A DNA stretch of 64,000 nt from Asanoa sp. WMMD1127 (GCF_029626225.1 NZ_JARUBP010000001.1:3782001-3846000); one strand, 5' to 3'; numbered from the stretch's first letter, positions 42,932-51,789 are shown. Notes: a model not told the origin generated them from the sequence alone. Numbers and translations: made by a program.

Positions 42932-43957
42932 ATGTCCGACCCTTACAACCAGCAACCGTCGTACGGCTCCCAGCCGCCTTACGGTCAGCAACCGCCGCAA
43001 TACGGTCAGCAGCAGCCGCAATATGGGCAGCCCTATGGCGAGCAGCCCCCGCAGCAGCCGCAGTACGGCGGCGGCCAGACTTACGGCTCGCCGCAGCAGC
43101 CGGGCACCTACGGCCAGCCGCAGCAGCCCAGCTACGGCGGTGACTACGGCCAGCAGCCCGACTACGCGCAGCAGCAGCCGTCGTCCGGGGCGCCGTACGG
43201 GCCGTCGTCGGGCGCGCCGTACGGGCAGCAGCCCTCGTCCGGGGCGCCCTACGGCCAGCAGCCGGGCTACGGCGCGCAGCCGGCCTACGGCCAGCCGCCG
43301 CAGCAGCCGACCTACGGCGAGCAGCCCTACGGCGGGCCGCCGCTGCCGCCGACCGCGCCGCCGAAGAAGAGCAAGGCCGGCAAGATCGTCCTGATCGTGC
43401 TCGCCGTCGTGCTGCTGCTCTGCGTCGGTGGCGGCACCGCGCTCTACTTCGTCCTGCGCGACCCGGTGAAGGAGGTCGTCGCGGCGGCCAACACCCGGGT
43501 GGTCGCGCCCGACACGCTGGGCGGCAAGCCGAAGATCACCGACCCAGAGCTGCAGAAGGCCGTCGACGACATGAAGTCCCAGCTCAACTCGGACCTGCCC
43601 AACGCGACCAGCACCGCGGCCGCGTTCTACGGCGACATCGCCAAGCAGGAGCTCGTCATGCTGGTGGCCGCGTCCGGTGTGGTCGCCGACCCGGCCAAGG
43701 AGCTCGACGACACGTTCACCGACATGACCGCCAGCGGCTTCACGGTGAAGAACATCAAGACGGTCGAGGCCGGCCCGCTGGGTGGCAGCGCCAAGTGCGG
43801 CGACGGCGTGATCGCCGACGCCGGCGCCGAGGTGCCGCTGGGCGTCTGCGCCTGGGCCGACAAGGGCAGCGTCGGCATGATCGGCATCTACAACGCCAAG
43901 GGCGACGACGCCAACAAGACCTTCCTCTCGATGCGTGCCGAGGTCGAGAAGCAGTAA
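42932..43957 (+). CDS. Membrane protein with Q/Y/G/P-rich disordered N-terminus
   Basis: 341 residues, ATG with GGGGAG upstream. Residues 1-145 are built from imperfect repeats of QQPxYG / SGAPYGQQP, a prion-like low-complexity tract. KKSKAGK then precedes one membrane helix (IVLIVLAVVLLLCVGGG, about 152-170), followed by an extracellular domain of about 170 residues with two cysteines (KCGDGV and GVCAWA) that may form a disulfide. Many actinobacterial envelope proteins share this plan; function unknown. Two terminators follow. Confidence 0.72.
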   Translation: MSDPYNQQPSYGSQPPYGQQPPQYGQQQPQYGQPYGEQPPQQPQYGGGQTYGSPQQPGTYGQPQQPSYGGDYGQQPDYAQQQPSSGAPYGPSSGAPYGQQPSSGAPYGQQPGYGAQPAYGQPPQQPTYGEQPYGGPPLPPTAPPKKSKAGKIVLIVLAVVLLLCVGGGTALYFVLRDPVKEVVAAANTRVVAPDTLGGKPKITDPELQKAVDDMKSQLNSDLPNATSTAAAFYGDIAKQELVMLVAASGVVADPAKELDDTFTDMTASGFTVKNIKTVEAGPLGGSAKCGDGVIADAGAEVPLGVCAWADKGSVGMIGIYNAKGDDANKTFLSMRAEVEKQ

Positions 43958-43972
43958 CAGCTCAACGACAAG

Positions 43973-43998
43973 GCCCCCGGGGACACGTCCCCGGGGGC
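43973..43998 (+). terminator. Rho-independent terminator with T-tract
   Basis: GCCCCCGGGGAC (43973-43984) and GTCCCCGGGGGC (43987-43998) are perfect inverted repeats, directly followed by TTTT (43999-44002) and preceded by AA. It ends the transcript of the Q/Y-rich membrane protein. Confidence 0.85.
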
Positions 43999-44016
43999 TT
44001 TTCGTCGAGCTGTTAA

Positions 44017-44060
44017 GAACGGTCCGTTCCTATGCGGAAAGCGTTAGGAACGGACCGTTC
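44017..44060. terminator. Second hairpin with AACGGTCCGTT core (repeat-family candidate)
   Basis: GAACGGTCCGTTCCTA (44017-44032) pairs perfectly with its reverse complement at 44045-44060; loop 12 bases. It lies 18 bp past the previous terminator and 7 bp before the fadB stop on the other strand. It shares its core with the hairpin at 5016-5068. Confidence 0.8.
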
Positions 44061-44067
44061 CTTGCTC

Positions 44068-46062
44068 TCAGAGGCGGCCGGTGGCCGCTAGGTGCGGCGT
44101 GATGCCGCCCAGGTGGAACGGCCAGCCCGCGCCGAGGATCAGGCACAGGTCGATGTCGCGGGCGTCGGCCACCACGCCGTCGGCCAGCATCGTGCGGACC
44201 TCGTCGGCGATCGCGTCGAGCGCCTTGTCGCGGACCTGCTCGGCGGTCAGCGGCGCGTCGCCGACCTGGAGCAGCGCGACCACCGACTGGTCGATCTCGC
44301 CCTCGCGGTCGGTCAGCGACCGGCCGCTCTCGACGATCCGGCCCAGGTTGTCGCTGACGCCGAAGCGGTCCGGGAACGCCGCGTGCATCGTCTTCGCGAC
44401 GTGCAGCGCGACCGGCGGGCCGACCATCGTGAGCAGCGCCAGCGGCCGCATCGGCAGGCCCAGCGGGTCGAGCGCGGTGTTGGCCACCTCGACCGGCGTG
44501 CCGGCGTCGATCGCCGCGTAGATCTCGCCCAGGAACCGCGTCAGCAGCCGGTTGACCACGAACGCCGGCGCGTCCTTGACCAGCACGCAGGACTTCTTCA
44601 GTTGCTTGCCCACGGCGAACGCGGTGGCCAGCGTCGGGTCGTCGGTCTGGCCGGCCCGGACGATCTCGACCAGCGGCATCACCGCGACCGGGTTGAAGAA
44701 GTGGAAGCCGACGACCCGCTCGGGGTGCTCGAGGTCGGCGGCCATCTCGGTGACCGACAGCGACGAGGTGTTGGTCGCCAGCACCGCCTCGGGTGACACG
44801 ATCTTCTCGAGCTCGGCGAAGACCTGCTTCTTGACGCCCAGCTCCTCGAAGACCGCCTCGATGACGAAGTCGGCGTCCGCGAAGGCCGCCTTGTCGACCG
44901 AGCCGCTGACCAGGCCGCGCAACTTGGCCGCCGTACCCTCGTCGATCCGGCCCTTGCCGTGCAGCTTGTCGATCTCGCCGTGCACGTAGGCGACGCCCTT
45001 GTCGACCCGCTCCTGGTCGAGGTCGGTGAGCACCACCGGCACCTCGAGGCGGCGGGCGAACAGCAGCGCCATCTGGCCGGCCATCAGGCCCGCGCCGACC
45101 ACGCCGACCTTGGTGACGGCGCGGGCCAGCGCCTTGTCGGGCGCGCCGGCCGGCCGCTTCGCGCGTCGCTGCACCAGGTCGAACGCGTAGAGGCTGTTGC
45201 GCAGCTGCGGGCCGGTGACCAGGTCGCCGAGCGCCTCGTCCTCCGCGGCCGTGCCGGTGGCGAAGTCGGCGTCCTTGGCCAGCGCCAGCAGCTCCAGCGC
45301 CTTCTCGGCGGACGCGACGGCGCCGTGGAGCCGCTCGTCGAGCTGCATCTTGGCGAAGTAGAGCACGCCGTCCCACATGTCGCGGTCGATCTCCGGCCGC
45401 TCGACGGTGATCTCGCCCGCCACCACACCGGCCGCCCACTCCAGCGAGCGCTCGAGGAAGTCGGCCGGCTCCAGCAGCACGTCGGCGAGGCCGAGCTCGC
45501 GGGCCTGCGGCGGGCGCAGCGTCTTCTGCGTCAGCGGGTTCTGGATGATCACCTGGGCCGCCGGCGCGATGCCGATCAGGTTGGGCAGCAGCTGGGTGCC
45601 GCCCCAGGCCGGCACGAGGCCCAGGGAGACCTCGGGCAGCGCGAGGGCGTTGGCCCCGCTCGACAGCGTCCGGTAGTGGCAGTGCAGCGCCACCTCGAGG
45701 CCGCCGCCCATCGCCACGCCGTTGACGAACGCGAACGTCGGGATCGCCGACTCGCGCAGCCGGTTGAACACCCGGTGCCCGTAGCGGCCGAGCTCCACCG
45801 CCTGCTCGCGCGACTGGATCAGCGGCATGCCGGTGATGTCGGCGCCGACCGAGAAGATGTACGGCTTCCCGGTGATCGCGATGAACGCCGGCTCCAGGGC
45901 AGTGGCCGCCGTGATCGCCTCGTCGAGGCTGGCCAGCCCGCCGGGGCCGAAGCTGTTGGGCTTGGTGTGGTCGAGCCCGTTGTCGAGCGTGATGAGGGCC
46001 GCCTTGCGGCCCTTGACGGTTACGGCGCGCACCAGCGCCCTGGTGACGACCTCGCTGCTCAC
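44068..46062 (-). CDS. fadB: Fatty-acid oxidation multifunctional protein: enoyl-CoA hydratase / 3-hydroxyacyl-CoA dehydrogenase
   Basis: 664 residues. N-terminal crotonase domain (about 1-190: GADITGMPLIQS, VNGVAMGGGLEVALHC, PEVSLGLVPAWGGTQLLP) and C-terminal NAD-binding and 3HCDH domains (VGVVGAGLMAGQMALLFARR, TNTSSLSVTEMA, GFHFFNPVAVMPLVEIV). It hydrates enoyl-CoA and oxidises 3-hydroxyacyl-CoA in beta-oxidation. GTG start within the stop of fadA (GTGA), so the alpha and beta subunits of the complex are coupled. An apparent longer frame upstream is fadA shadow. Confidence 0.94.
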   Translation of the reverse strand: MSSEVVTRALVRAVTVKGRKAALITLDNGLDHTKPNSFGPGGLASLDEAITAATALEPAFIAITGKPYIFSVGADITGMPLIQSREQAVELGRYGHRVFNRLRESAIPTFAFVNGVAMGGGLEVALHCHYRTLSSGANALALPEVSLGLVPAWGGTQLLPNLIGIAPAAQVIIQNPLTQKTLRPPQARELGLADVLLEPADFLERSLEWAAGVVAGEITVERPEIDRDMWDGVLYFAKMQLDERLHGAVASAEKALELLALAKDADFATGTAAEDEALGDLVTGPQLRNSLYAFDLVQRRAKRPAGAPDKALARAVTKVGVVGAGLMAGQMALLFARRLEVPVVLTDLDQERVDKGVAYVHGEIDKLHGKGRIDEGTAAKLRGLVSGSVDKAAFADADFVIEAVFEELGVKKQVFAELEKIVSPEAVLATNTSSLSVTEMAADLEHPERVVGFHFFNPVAVMPLVEIVRAGQTDDPTLATAFAVGKQLKKSCVLVKDAPAFVVNRLLTRFLGEIYAAIDAGTPVEVANTALDPLGLPMRPLALLTMVGPPVALHVAKTMHAAFPDRFGVSDNLGRIVESGRSLTDREGEIDQSVVALLQVGDAPLTAEQVRDKALDAIADEVRTMLADGVVADARDIDLCLILGAGWPFHLGGITPHLAATGRL

Positions 46063-47252
46063 TTGGCGCCCTCCCAGGCCGGGTTCTCCCAGATGACCGA
46101 GCCGCCCATGCCGATGCCGATGCACATGGCGGTGATGCCGTACCGCACCTCGGGGTGCTCCGCGAACTGGCGCGCGAGCTGCGTCATCAGCCGCACGCCG
46201 GACGAGGCCAGCGGGTGGCCGACCGCGATCGCGCCGCCCCACTGGTTGACCCGCGGGTCGTCGTCGGCGATGCCGAAGTGGTCGAGGAACGCCAGCACCT
46301 GCACGGCGAACGCCTCGTTGAGCTCGAACAGCCCGATGTCCTCGATGGACAGACCGGCGATCCGCAGCGCCTTCTCCGTCGCCGGGATCGGGCCGACGCC
46401 CATCACCTCGGGCTCGACACCCACGAAGCCGTAGGAGACCAGTCGCATCGCCACCGGCAGGCCCAGCTCGCGGGCCGTGTCCTCGGCGGCGATCAGGCTC
46501 GCGGTCGCGCCGTCGTTGAGGCCGGCCGAGTTGCCGGCGGTGACCCGGCCGTGCGGGCGGAACGGGGTCTTGAGCGTGGCGAGCTTCTCCAGGCTGGACT
46601 CGCGCGGCGCCTCGTCAGCGGTGGCGAGGCCCCAGCCCAGCTCGGGGTCCCGGATCGCGACCGGCACGAGGTCGTCCTGCAGCTTGCCGTTCGCGTACGC
46701 CTTGGCGGTCTTGATCTGGCTGGCCAGGCCGAACGCGTCGGACCGCTCGCGGGTGATCCCCGGCAGCCGGTCGTGCAGGTTCTCGGCGGTCTTGCCCATC
46801 ACCAGCGCGCTCGGGTCGACCAGCTTCTCGGCGAGGATGCGCGGGTTGGGGTCGACGCCCTCGCCCATCGGGTGGCGGCCCATGTGCTCGACGCCGCCGG
46901 CGATCGCGACGTCGTAGGCGCCCATCGCGATGCCGCCCGCGACGGTGGTGACGGCGGTCATCGCGCCGGCGCACATGCGGTCGATGGCGAAACCGGGCAC
47001 GGTCTTCGGCAGGCCCGAGAGCAGGGCGGCGGTGCGGCCGATGGTCAGGCCCTGGTCGCCGATCTGGGTGGTCGCGGCGATGGCGACCTCCTCCACCTTG
47101 TCCGGCGGGAGCTGGGGGTTGCGGCGCAGCAGCTCACGGATGCAGCGGATGACGAGATCGTCGGCGCGGGTGTGCGCGTACATGCCACCCGCCTTTCCGA
47201 ACGGGGTGCGAACGCCGTCGACGAACGCGACGTCGCGGACAGAACGGGGCAC
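46059..47252 (-). CDS. fadA: Acetyl-CoA acyltransferase (thiolase)
   Basis: 397 residues, GTG start with AGGAGG nine bases upstream. Catalytic nucleophile Cys in DRMCAGAMTAV, His in VGHPLASSG and the second Cys in CIGIGMGGS, in the right order for a degradative thiolase. NEAFAVQVLAF is also typical. Cleaves 3-ketoacyl-CoA to acetyl-CoA and a shortened acyl-CoA, with FadB. A TACT-N4-AGTA palindrome lies about 40 bp upstream of the start. Confidence 0.94.
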   Translation of the reverse strand: MPRSVRDVAFVDGVRTPFGKAGGMYAHTRADDLVIRCIRELLRRNPQLPPDKVEEVAIAATTQIGDQGLTIGRTAALLSGLPKTVPGFAIDRMCAGAMTAVTTVAGGIAMGAYDVAIAGGVEHMGRHPMGEGVDPNPRILAEKLVDPSALVMGKTAENLHDRLPGITRERSDAFGLASQIKTAKAYANGKLQDDLVPVAIRDPELGWGLATADEAPRESSLEKLATLKTPFRPHGRVTAGNSAGLNDGATASLIAAEDTARELGLPVAMRLVSYGFVGVEPEVMGVGPIPATEKALRIAGLSIEDIGLFELNEAFAVQVLAFLDHFGIADDDPRVNQWGGAIAVGHPLASSGVRLMTQLARQFAEHPEVRYGITAMCIGIGMGGSVIWENPAWEGAK

Positions 47253-47291
47253 GGGTCTGGGCCTCCTCATCGGGTGACTGACCAGTAATGC

Positions 47292-47303
47292 TACTCGCCA
47301 GTA
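47292..47303. promoter_or_regulatory. TACT-N4-AGTA palindrome, candidate operator of fadAB
   Basis: TACTCGCCAGTA is a symmetric site extended by related half-site CCAGTAA at 47282-47288, in the 106-bp region between the divergent fadA and galE genes, close to fadA. It could bind a TetR/FadR-type regulator; which one is unknown. Confidence 0.4.
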
Positions 47304-47358
47304 ACCTCGCGCGGGGCGTGGAGTGGGACACAACGCCGTGGTTGGTAGGGTGCGGCGC

Positions 47359-48363
47359 ATGAAGGTCTTGATCGCGGGCGGGGCGGGTTTCATCGGCAGC
47401 ACGGTCGCGTCGGCCTGCCTCGACGCCGGGATCACCCCCGTGATCATCGACAACCTGGTCACGGGCCGGCGTGAGTTCGTGCGGGACCGGATCTTCTACG
47501 ACGGCGACATCGCCGACGGCGCCCTCATCGACCGGATCTTCGCCGAGCACCCCGACATCTCCGCCGTCGTGCACGCGGCCGCGCTGATCGTCGTGCCGGA
47601 GTCGGTGGCCGAGCCGGTGCGGTACTACCGCGAGAACGTGTCGAAGTCGCTCGACCTGATCGAGCACGTGACGCGCAACGGCTGCCAGCGCTACCTGTTC
47701 TCGTCGTCGGCGTCCATCTACGCGCCGGGCGCCGACTTCACCGTCGACGAGACGTCGGCGCTGCGCCCCGAGTCGCCGTACGCCCGGACCAAGGCCGTCA
47801 TGGAGTGGGTGCTGGAGGACTGCACCAACGCCTATGACCTGCGGGTCATCTCGCTGCGCTACTTCAACCCGATCGGCGCGGACCCGAAGATGCGCACGGG
47901 CCTGCAGTACGCGAAGCCCACGCACCTGCTCGGCCGCCTGATCACGGCGCTAGAGGCGGGCGAGGAGTTCCAGATCACCGGCACCGACTGGCCGACCCGC
48001 GACGGCAGCGCGATCCGCGACTTCATCCACGTCTGGGACCTGGCCCGCGCCCACGTCGAGGCCCTGCGCCGCTTCGACGAGGTGCTGCCCGTGTCGGGCT
48101 CGCGCCGTTATGACGTGCTCAACCTGGGCACAGGCACCGGCACGACGGTCCGCGAGTTCGTGGCGGCCTTCCAGCGGGTCGCCGACCGCCCGCTGCGCGT
48201 GGCGGACGCCCCGTCCCGCCCGGGCGACGTGGTGGGCTCCTACACGCGCACGGAGAAGGCACACGCGGCGTTGGGCTGGACCCCGGACCACACGGTCGAG
48301 GACGGCATCCGCGACTCCCTCGACTGGTCCGCCAACCACCGCCCCAAACTCCTCGGCGAGTAG
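47359..48363 (+). CDS. galE: UDP-glucose 4-epimerase
   Basis: 334 residues, ATG with GGTAGGG eight bases upstream. Extended SDR: GGAGFIGSTVASACL (NAD site), Ser/Tyr/Lys triad in FSSSASIYAPG and SPYARTKAVMEW, then LRYFNPIGAD, the GalE hallmark. Interconverts UDP-glucose and UDP-galactose for envelope polysaccharides. GTDWPTRDGSAIRDFIHVWDLA supports GalE over other epimerases. Confidence 0.92.
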   Translation: MKVLIAGGAGFIGSTVASACLDAGITPVIIDNLVTGRREFVRDRIFYDGDIADGALIDRIFAEHPDISAVVHAAALIVVPESVAEPVRYYRENVSKSLDLIEHVTRNGCQRYLFSSSASIYAPGADFTVDETSALRPESPYARTKAVMEWVLEDCTNAYDLRVISLRYFNPIGADPKMRTGLQYAKPTHLLGRLITALEAGEEFQITGTDWPTRDGSAIRDFIHVWDLARAHVEALRRFDEVLPVSGSRRYDVLNLGTGTGTTVREFVAAFQRVADRPLRVADAPSRPGDVVGSYTRTEKAHAALGWTPDHTVEDGIRDSLDWSANHRPKLLGE

Positions 48364-48369
48364 GCCGTG

Positions 48370-48404
48370 TGCAACTCGTTGCATGTCGAATGCAGCGAGT
48401 TGTA
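48370..48404. promoter_or_regulatory. Inverted repeat upstream of vapBC, candidate antitoxin operator
   Basis: TGCAACTCGTTGCAT (48370-48384) and ATGCAGCGAGTTGTA (48390-48404) are inverted repeats matching at 13 of 15 positions with a 5-base spacer, placed 18 bp before the antitoxin ATG. This fits autoregulation by a ribbon-helix-helix antitoxin. Confidence 0.6.
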
Positions 48405-48422
48405 GCCTGGTCGTGGGCGGTG

Positions 48423-48683
48423 ATGAGGATGGCTTCGCAGACGATCGGCTTCGCGGTTTCCGACGAGGATCGGGAGCGTCTCGACCGACTGGTCGAGCAC
48501 TTCGGTGGCGGCAACAGGTCGGCCTACCTTCGGGCCACGCTCAAGGTGATGGAGTCGCTGCTGCGCGCCGAGCGCCTACGCGAGCTACAGGCTGCCAACC
48601 ATCGGCGACTAGCCGAGCGGGGCATCGCCCCCGAGGATTTGCCTGACCTGATCCGAGACGCCTACAAGGGAGCGAGCGGGTGA
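48423..48683 (+). CDS. vapB: Ribbon-helix-helix antitoxin of a VapBC pair
   Basis: 86 residues from ATG 48423 (ATG 48429 also possible). SQTIGFAVSDEDRERLDRLVEHF and NRSAYLRATLKVMESLL form the ribbon-helix-helix; the rest is a helical toxin-binding tail. The stop overlaps the toxin start (GTGA). Expected to neutralise the PIN toxin and repress the operon at the inverted repeat 48370-48404. Confidence 0.8.
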   Translation: MRMASQTIGFAVSDEDRERLDRLVEHFGGGNRSAYLRATLKVMESLLRAERLRELQAANHRRLAERGIAPEDLPDLIRDAYKGASG

Positions 48684-49183
48684 GCCTGCCCGGGCCCGTC
48701 GCGACGCCCGTCGTCTTCGACGTCAATGTGCTCGTCCAGGCGATCGCGTCCGGCAACAGCCCTTACCTTTCGTGGCCGTCGCCACCACCGACGTCAGGCA
48801 ACCCGTTCGCCGACTGTCTCGGCATCGTCAACGACGCCGCGGAGTTCGCGCTCTGGCTGTCGCCGCACGTCCTCGACAACACGACCCGTGTGCTGATGGC
48901 GGTCGTCGGCACCCCGACGACCGAAGCCGACGACTACCGCGCGATCCTGACCGAGATGGCCGAGGCGTCCGGCGGCGGCGTTGTGCTGCCGCCGCGCACA
49001 GTTCACGACTGTCCGGACCACGAGGACAACCTCGTGCTCGACCTGGTCGCCGATGTCGGTGCCCTCCTCGTCGTCTCCGAGGACACCGACCTCACCGCGA
49101 TGTCCCCGTGGCGCGGCGTGCCGATCCTCAGGGCACGCGAGTTCGCCGGTCGGGTCGACGCGATGCGCCGCCACCGACGCTGA
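48680..49183 (+). CDS. vapC: PIN-domain ribonuclease toxin (VapC-like)
   Basis: 167 residues. PIN acidic residues: Asp in VVFDVNVLVQA near 14, and DHEDNLVLDLVADVGALLVV with SEDTDL near 113-135, which bind Mg2+ for RNA cleavage. It is about 30 residues longer than a typical VapC because of a proline-rich insertion (WPSPPPTSGNP) after the first strand; this resembles the COG1569-like PIN group. GTG start coupled to the antitoxin. Confidence 0.82.
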   Translation: MSLPGPVATPVVFDVNVLVQAIASGNSPYLSWPSPPPTSGNPFADCLGIVNDAAEFALWLSPHVLDNTTRVLMAVVGTPTTEADDYRAILTEMAEASGGGVVLPPRTVHDCPDHEDNLVLDLVADVGALLVVSEDTDLTAMSPWRGVPILRAREFAGRVDAMRRHRR

Positions 49184-49214
49184 TGGCCGACGTCGTGCCA
49201 TAACGGGCGCGACC

Positions 49215-49235
49215 AAGGCTGACGGGGTCAGCCTT
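49215..49235. terminator. Hairpin terminator between vapC and RNase D genes
   Basis: AAGGCTGAC (49215-49223) and GTCAGCCTT (49227-49235) are perfect inverted repeats with a GGG loop, overlapping the stop of the convergent RNase D gene and followed by TTTGG on the plus strand. Confidence 0.6.
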
Positions 49236-50577
49236 TGGGGGCCTCCAGGGCGGCGGCGAGGTCGGTGGCGATCAGGGAGACCTGCCACGCCCGGGCGCCG
49301 TAGCCGCGGAGGGTGGCCGAGACGGTTTCCGGGGTGATGTCTTCCGGTGGGGTCCAGGCCAGGCGGCGGATCGAGTCCGGGGTGATCAGGTTTTCCGGCG
49401 GCAGCTTGTGTGCCGCCGCCGTCGTCGTCACCACCTCGCGGCAGCGCGACAGGCGGGCCGCGGCCACCGGGTCGCGTTCGGCCCAGCGGTGCGGTGGGGG
49501 CGGGCCGTCGATCGGTGGGTTGGTCGGCAGGGCGTCGTCGGGCAGGCCGCGGGCCGTGTCGAGGGCGTCGAGCCAGATGCGGGCCAGCCGGCGCACCGAG
49601 CGGCCGCCGAAGCCCGGCAGCGACAGCAGCGTGCGCTCGTCCTTGGGGTCGATCTCGGCCGCCGCGATGATGGCCGAGTCCGGCAGCACCCGGCCCGGCG
49701 CCGAGTCGCGGCGGGCGGCGATGTCGTCGCGGGCGTACCAGATCGCGCGCACCCGCGCCTGGGCCCGCGCCCCGCGGATGCGGTGGATGCCGGAGGTGCG
49801 GCGCCACGGGTCGGGGCGGTTGCGCGGCGGCTGCGCGCCCCAGGCGACCAGCGCCGCGAACTCCTCGGCGGCCCAGTCCTGCTTGCCCTGGGCGACGAGC
49901 TCGGCGGCCAGCGCGTCGCGGAGGTCGACCAGGAGCTCCACGTCGAGGGCGGCATAGGAGAGCCACGACTCCGGCAGCGGGCGGCTCGACCAGTCGGCGG
50001 CGGAGTGGTGCTTCTCCAGCGCGTACCCGAGGAGTTGTTCCGTCAGCGCGGCCAGGCCGACGCGCTCGAAGCCGGCGAGTCGACCGGCCAGCTCGGTGTC
50101 GAAGAGCCGGCGGGGGCGCAGGCCGAGGTCGGACAGGCACGGCAGGTCCTGGCTGGCGGCGTGCAGCACCCACTCGGCGTCGGCGATGGCGGCATCGAGC
50201 GTACGCAGGTCGCCCAGCGGCAGCGGATCGATCAGCACGGTGCCGGAGCCGCCGCGCCGGAGCTGGACCAGGTAGGCCCGCTGGCTGTAGCGGTAGCCCG
50301 AGGCACGCTCGGCGTCGATCGCCACGGGGCCGGTGCCGGCGGCGAAGCGGGCCACGGCTTCGGCCAGCTCGTCGGGCGTCTCCACGGGCGCGGGCGTGCC
50401 CTCGCGTGGGGCCGTGAGCAGCTGCGGCGCGGGGCCGGCCGGGGCCGCGGCCGGAGGCTCCGGGGCCGTCGGGCCGTCGGGGGAGCCGGTGGAGGGGCCG
50501 TCCGCTTCGGGGGAGGTGGGCGACTCGTCCCCCGCTCGGCGTGCGGCCCGACGGCGCAGGGGTGGTTCGTCGGTCAC
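49228..50577 (-). CDS. rnd: Ribonuclease D-like 3'-5' exoribonuclease (HRDC domain)
   Basis: 449 residues from GTG. Proline/acid-rich disordered head (1-60), then a DEDDy exonuclease domain: AIDAERASGYRYSQ (motif I), HAASQDLPCL (II), DTELAGRLAG, and YAALDVELLVDLR (III with Tyr). An HRDC-type domain follows (about 260-340, VRAIWYARDDIAARRD). It trims 3' ends of structured RNAs. From memory its neighbourhood with DUF3000 and hemE is shared with mycobacteria. Confidence 0.92.
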   Translation of the reverse strand: MTDEPPLRRRAARRAGDESPTSPEADGPSTGSPDGPTAPEPPAAAPAGPAPQLLTAPREGTPAPVETPDELAEAVARFAAGTGPVAIDAERASGYRYSQRAYLVQLRRGGSGTVLIDPLPLGDLRTLDAAIADAEWVLHAASQDLPCLSDLGLRPRRLFDTELAGRLAGFERVGLAALTEQLLGYALEKHHSAADWSSRPLPESWLSYAALDVELLVDLRDALAAELVAQGKQDWAAEEFAALVAWGAQPPRNRPDPWRRTSGIHRIRGARAQARVRAIWYARDDIAARRDSAPGRVLPDSAIIAAAEIDPKDERTLLSLPGFGGRSVRRLARIWLDALDTARGLPDDALPTNPPIDGPPPPHRWAERDPVAAARLSRCREVVTTTAAAHKLPPENLITPDSIRRLAWTPPEDITPETVSATLRGYGARAWQVSLIATDLAAALEAPKG

Positions 50578-50688
50578 CTGCCAACCCTAGTAGGCGCGCC
50601 GTCACGCATCGGACAGCCGGGTCGGCGCGTCGGGAGGTGCGGTACGGTCGCGCGGGGGCCCAGTCCGGTGCGACGGGAGGGAGCGGAG

Positions 50689-51729
50689 ATGTCCGCCGGG
50701 GACGAGCGCACAACCGACGGCCCGATCTACCGGCCCACGGAGCGGGCCGGTCTCGGAGCGCCGCCTTATGCCCCACCTGGCCCGCGTGGTCCGAGCGAGC
50801 GGGTTGCCTGGACCCCGCCGGAGTACGCGCCACCGGCCCCCCGCCACCCCGTCGACGCGGGACCCGTCCCACCCCGCCCGCGGTTCGACCCCGGGCCGCC
50901 GTTCGGCCCCGGCGTGGTCACGCCACCCCCGCCGGCGGAGACCCGGAAAGGTGAAAACCGCCGCTGGGCCGTCGGTGCGACCTTCGCCCTCGTCGTCCTG
51001 CTGGCCGGCGTCGTGGCCTACCAGGCCGTCCGGATCGAGCAGCTCGGCGACCGGCTGGCCGCCAGCGAGCGGACCCAGGCCGACGACCGCGCCGCGGTCG
51101 CGGGCCGCCTCGACGGGCTCGACGGACGGGCGGCCGATCTGGAGAAGAAGGCCGGCGCGGCGTTCAACCCGGAGGCCATCTCCAGCGCCGCGCTGCCCAG
51201 CGTGTTCCGGGTGGCCTCGGGCGACGTGACCGGCACGGCGTTCGCGGTGGGCAAGCAGGCCGGCGGCAAGACCAACCTGATCACCAACTTCCATGTGGTC
51301 GAGGGCGTCTACGACGGCGGGGGTCGCGAGGTGTTCCTGGAGCGGGCGGGCAAGCGCTACCCGGCCACGATCGTGTCGGTCAACCGGGGCGGCGACGTGG
51401 CGCACCTGCGTACCAGCACCAAGATCAATGGTCTCGTCACCGCCAAGGGCGGGGTCAAGTCGGGCCAGCCGGTGGTCGTGGTGGGCGCGCCGCTGGGTCT
51501 CAGCGACTCCGTGACGACGGGCGTGGTGAGCGCGGTGCGCGAGCTGCCGGACAGCAACGGCCCGATGATCCAGTTCGACGCGCCGATCAACCCCGGCAAC
51601 TCGGGCGGCCCTGTGATCAACTCGGCCAAGCAGGTGGTGGGCATCGCCACGGCGAAGGCGCAGAATGCCGAGGGCATCGGGCTCGCGGTGCCGATCAAGG
51701 TCGCCTGCGACGCCTTCAAGATCTGCTGA
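50689..51729 (+). CDS. Membrane-anchored trypsin-like serine protease (HtrA-like, no PDZ)
   Basis: 346 residues, ATG with GGGAGG upstream. Proline-rich cytoplasmic segment (1-88), one membrane helix (about 94-112, VGATFALVVLLAGVVAYQAV), a coiled-coil stalk (about 115-155), then the protease domain: His in ITNFHVVEG, Asp in GGDVAHLR and Ser in NPGNSGGPV, the full catalytic triad. No PDZ domain follows; the protein ends after the protease fold. Probably degrades or senses proteins outside the membrane. A perfect terminator hairpin follows. Confidence 0.87.
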   Translation: MSAGDERTTDGPIYRPTERAGLGAPPYAPPGPRGPSERVAWTPPEYAPPAPRHPVDAGPVPPRPRFDPGPPFGPGVVTPPPPAETRKGENRRWAVGATFALVVLLAGVVAYQAVRIEQLGDRLAASERTQADDRAAVAGRLDGLDGRAADLEKKAGAAFNPEAISSAALPSVFRVASGDVTGTAFAVGKQAGGKTNLITNFHVVEGVYDGGGREVFLERAGKRYPATIVSVNRGGDVAHLRTSTKINGLVTAKGGVKSGQPVVVVGAPLGLSDSVTTGVVSAVRELPDSNGPMIQFDAPINPGNSGGPVINSAKQVVGIATAKAQNAEGIGLAVPIKVACDAFKIC

Positions 51730-51732
51730 ACC

Positions 51733-51773
51733 GGTGCGGCCGCCGCGATCTCCCTTTCCGCGGCGGCCGCACC
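51733..51773 (+). terminator. Perfect hairpin terminator after protease gene
   Basis: A 15-bp stem (51733-51747 with 51759-51773, core GTGCGGCCGCCGCG) and an 11-base loop start 4 bp past the protease stop. Confidence 0.75.
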
Positions 51774-51789
51774 CGGTGGGCCGCCGGCT

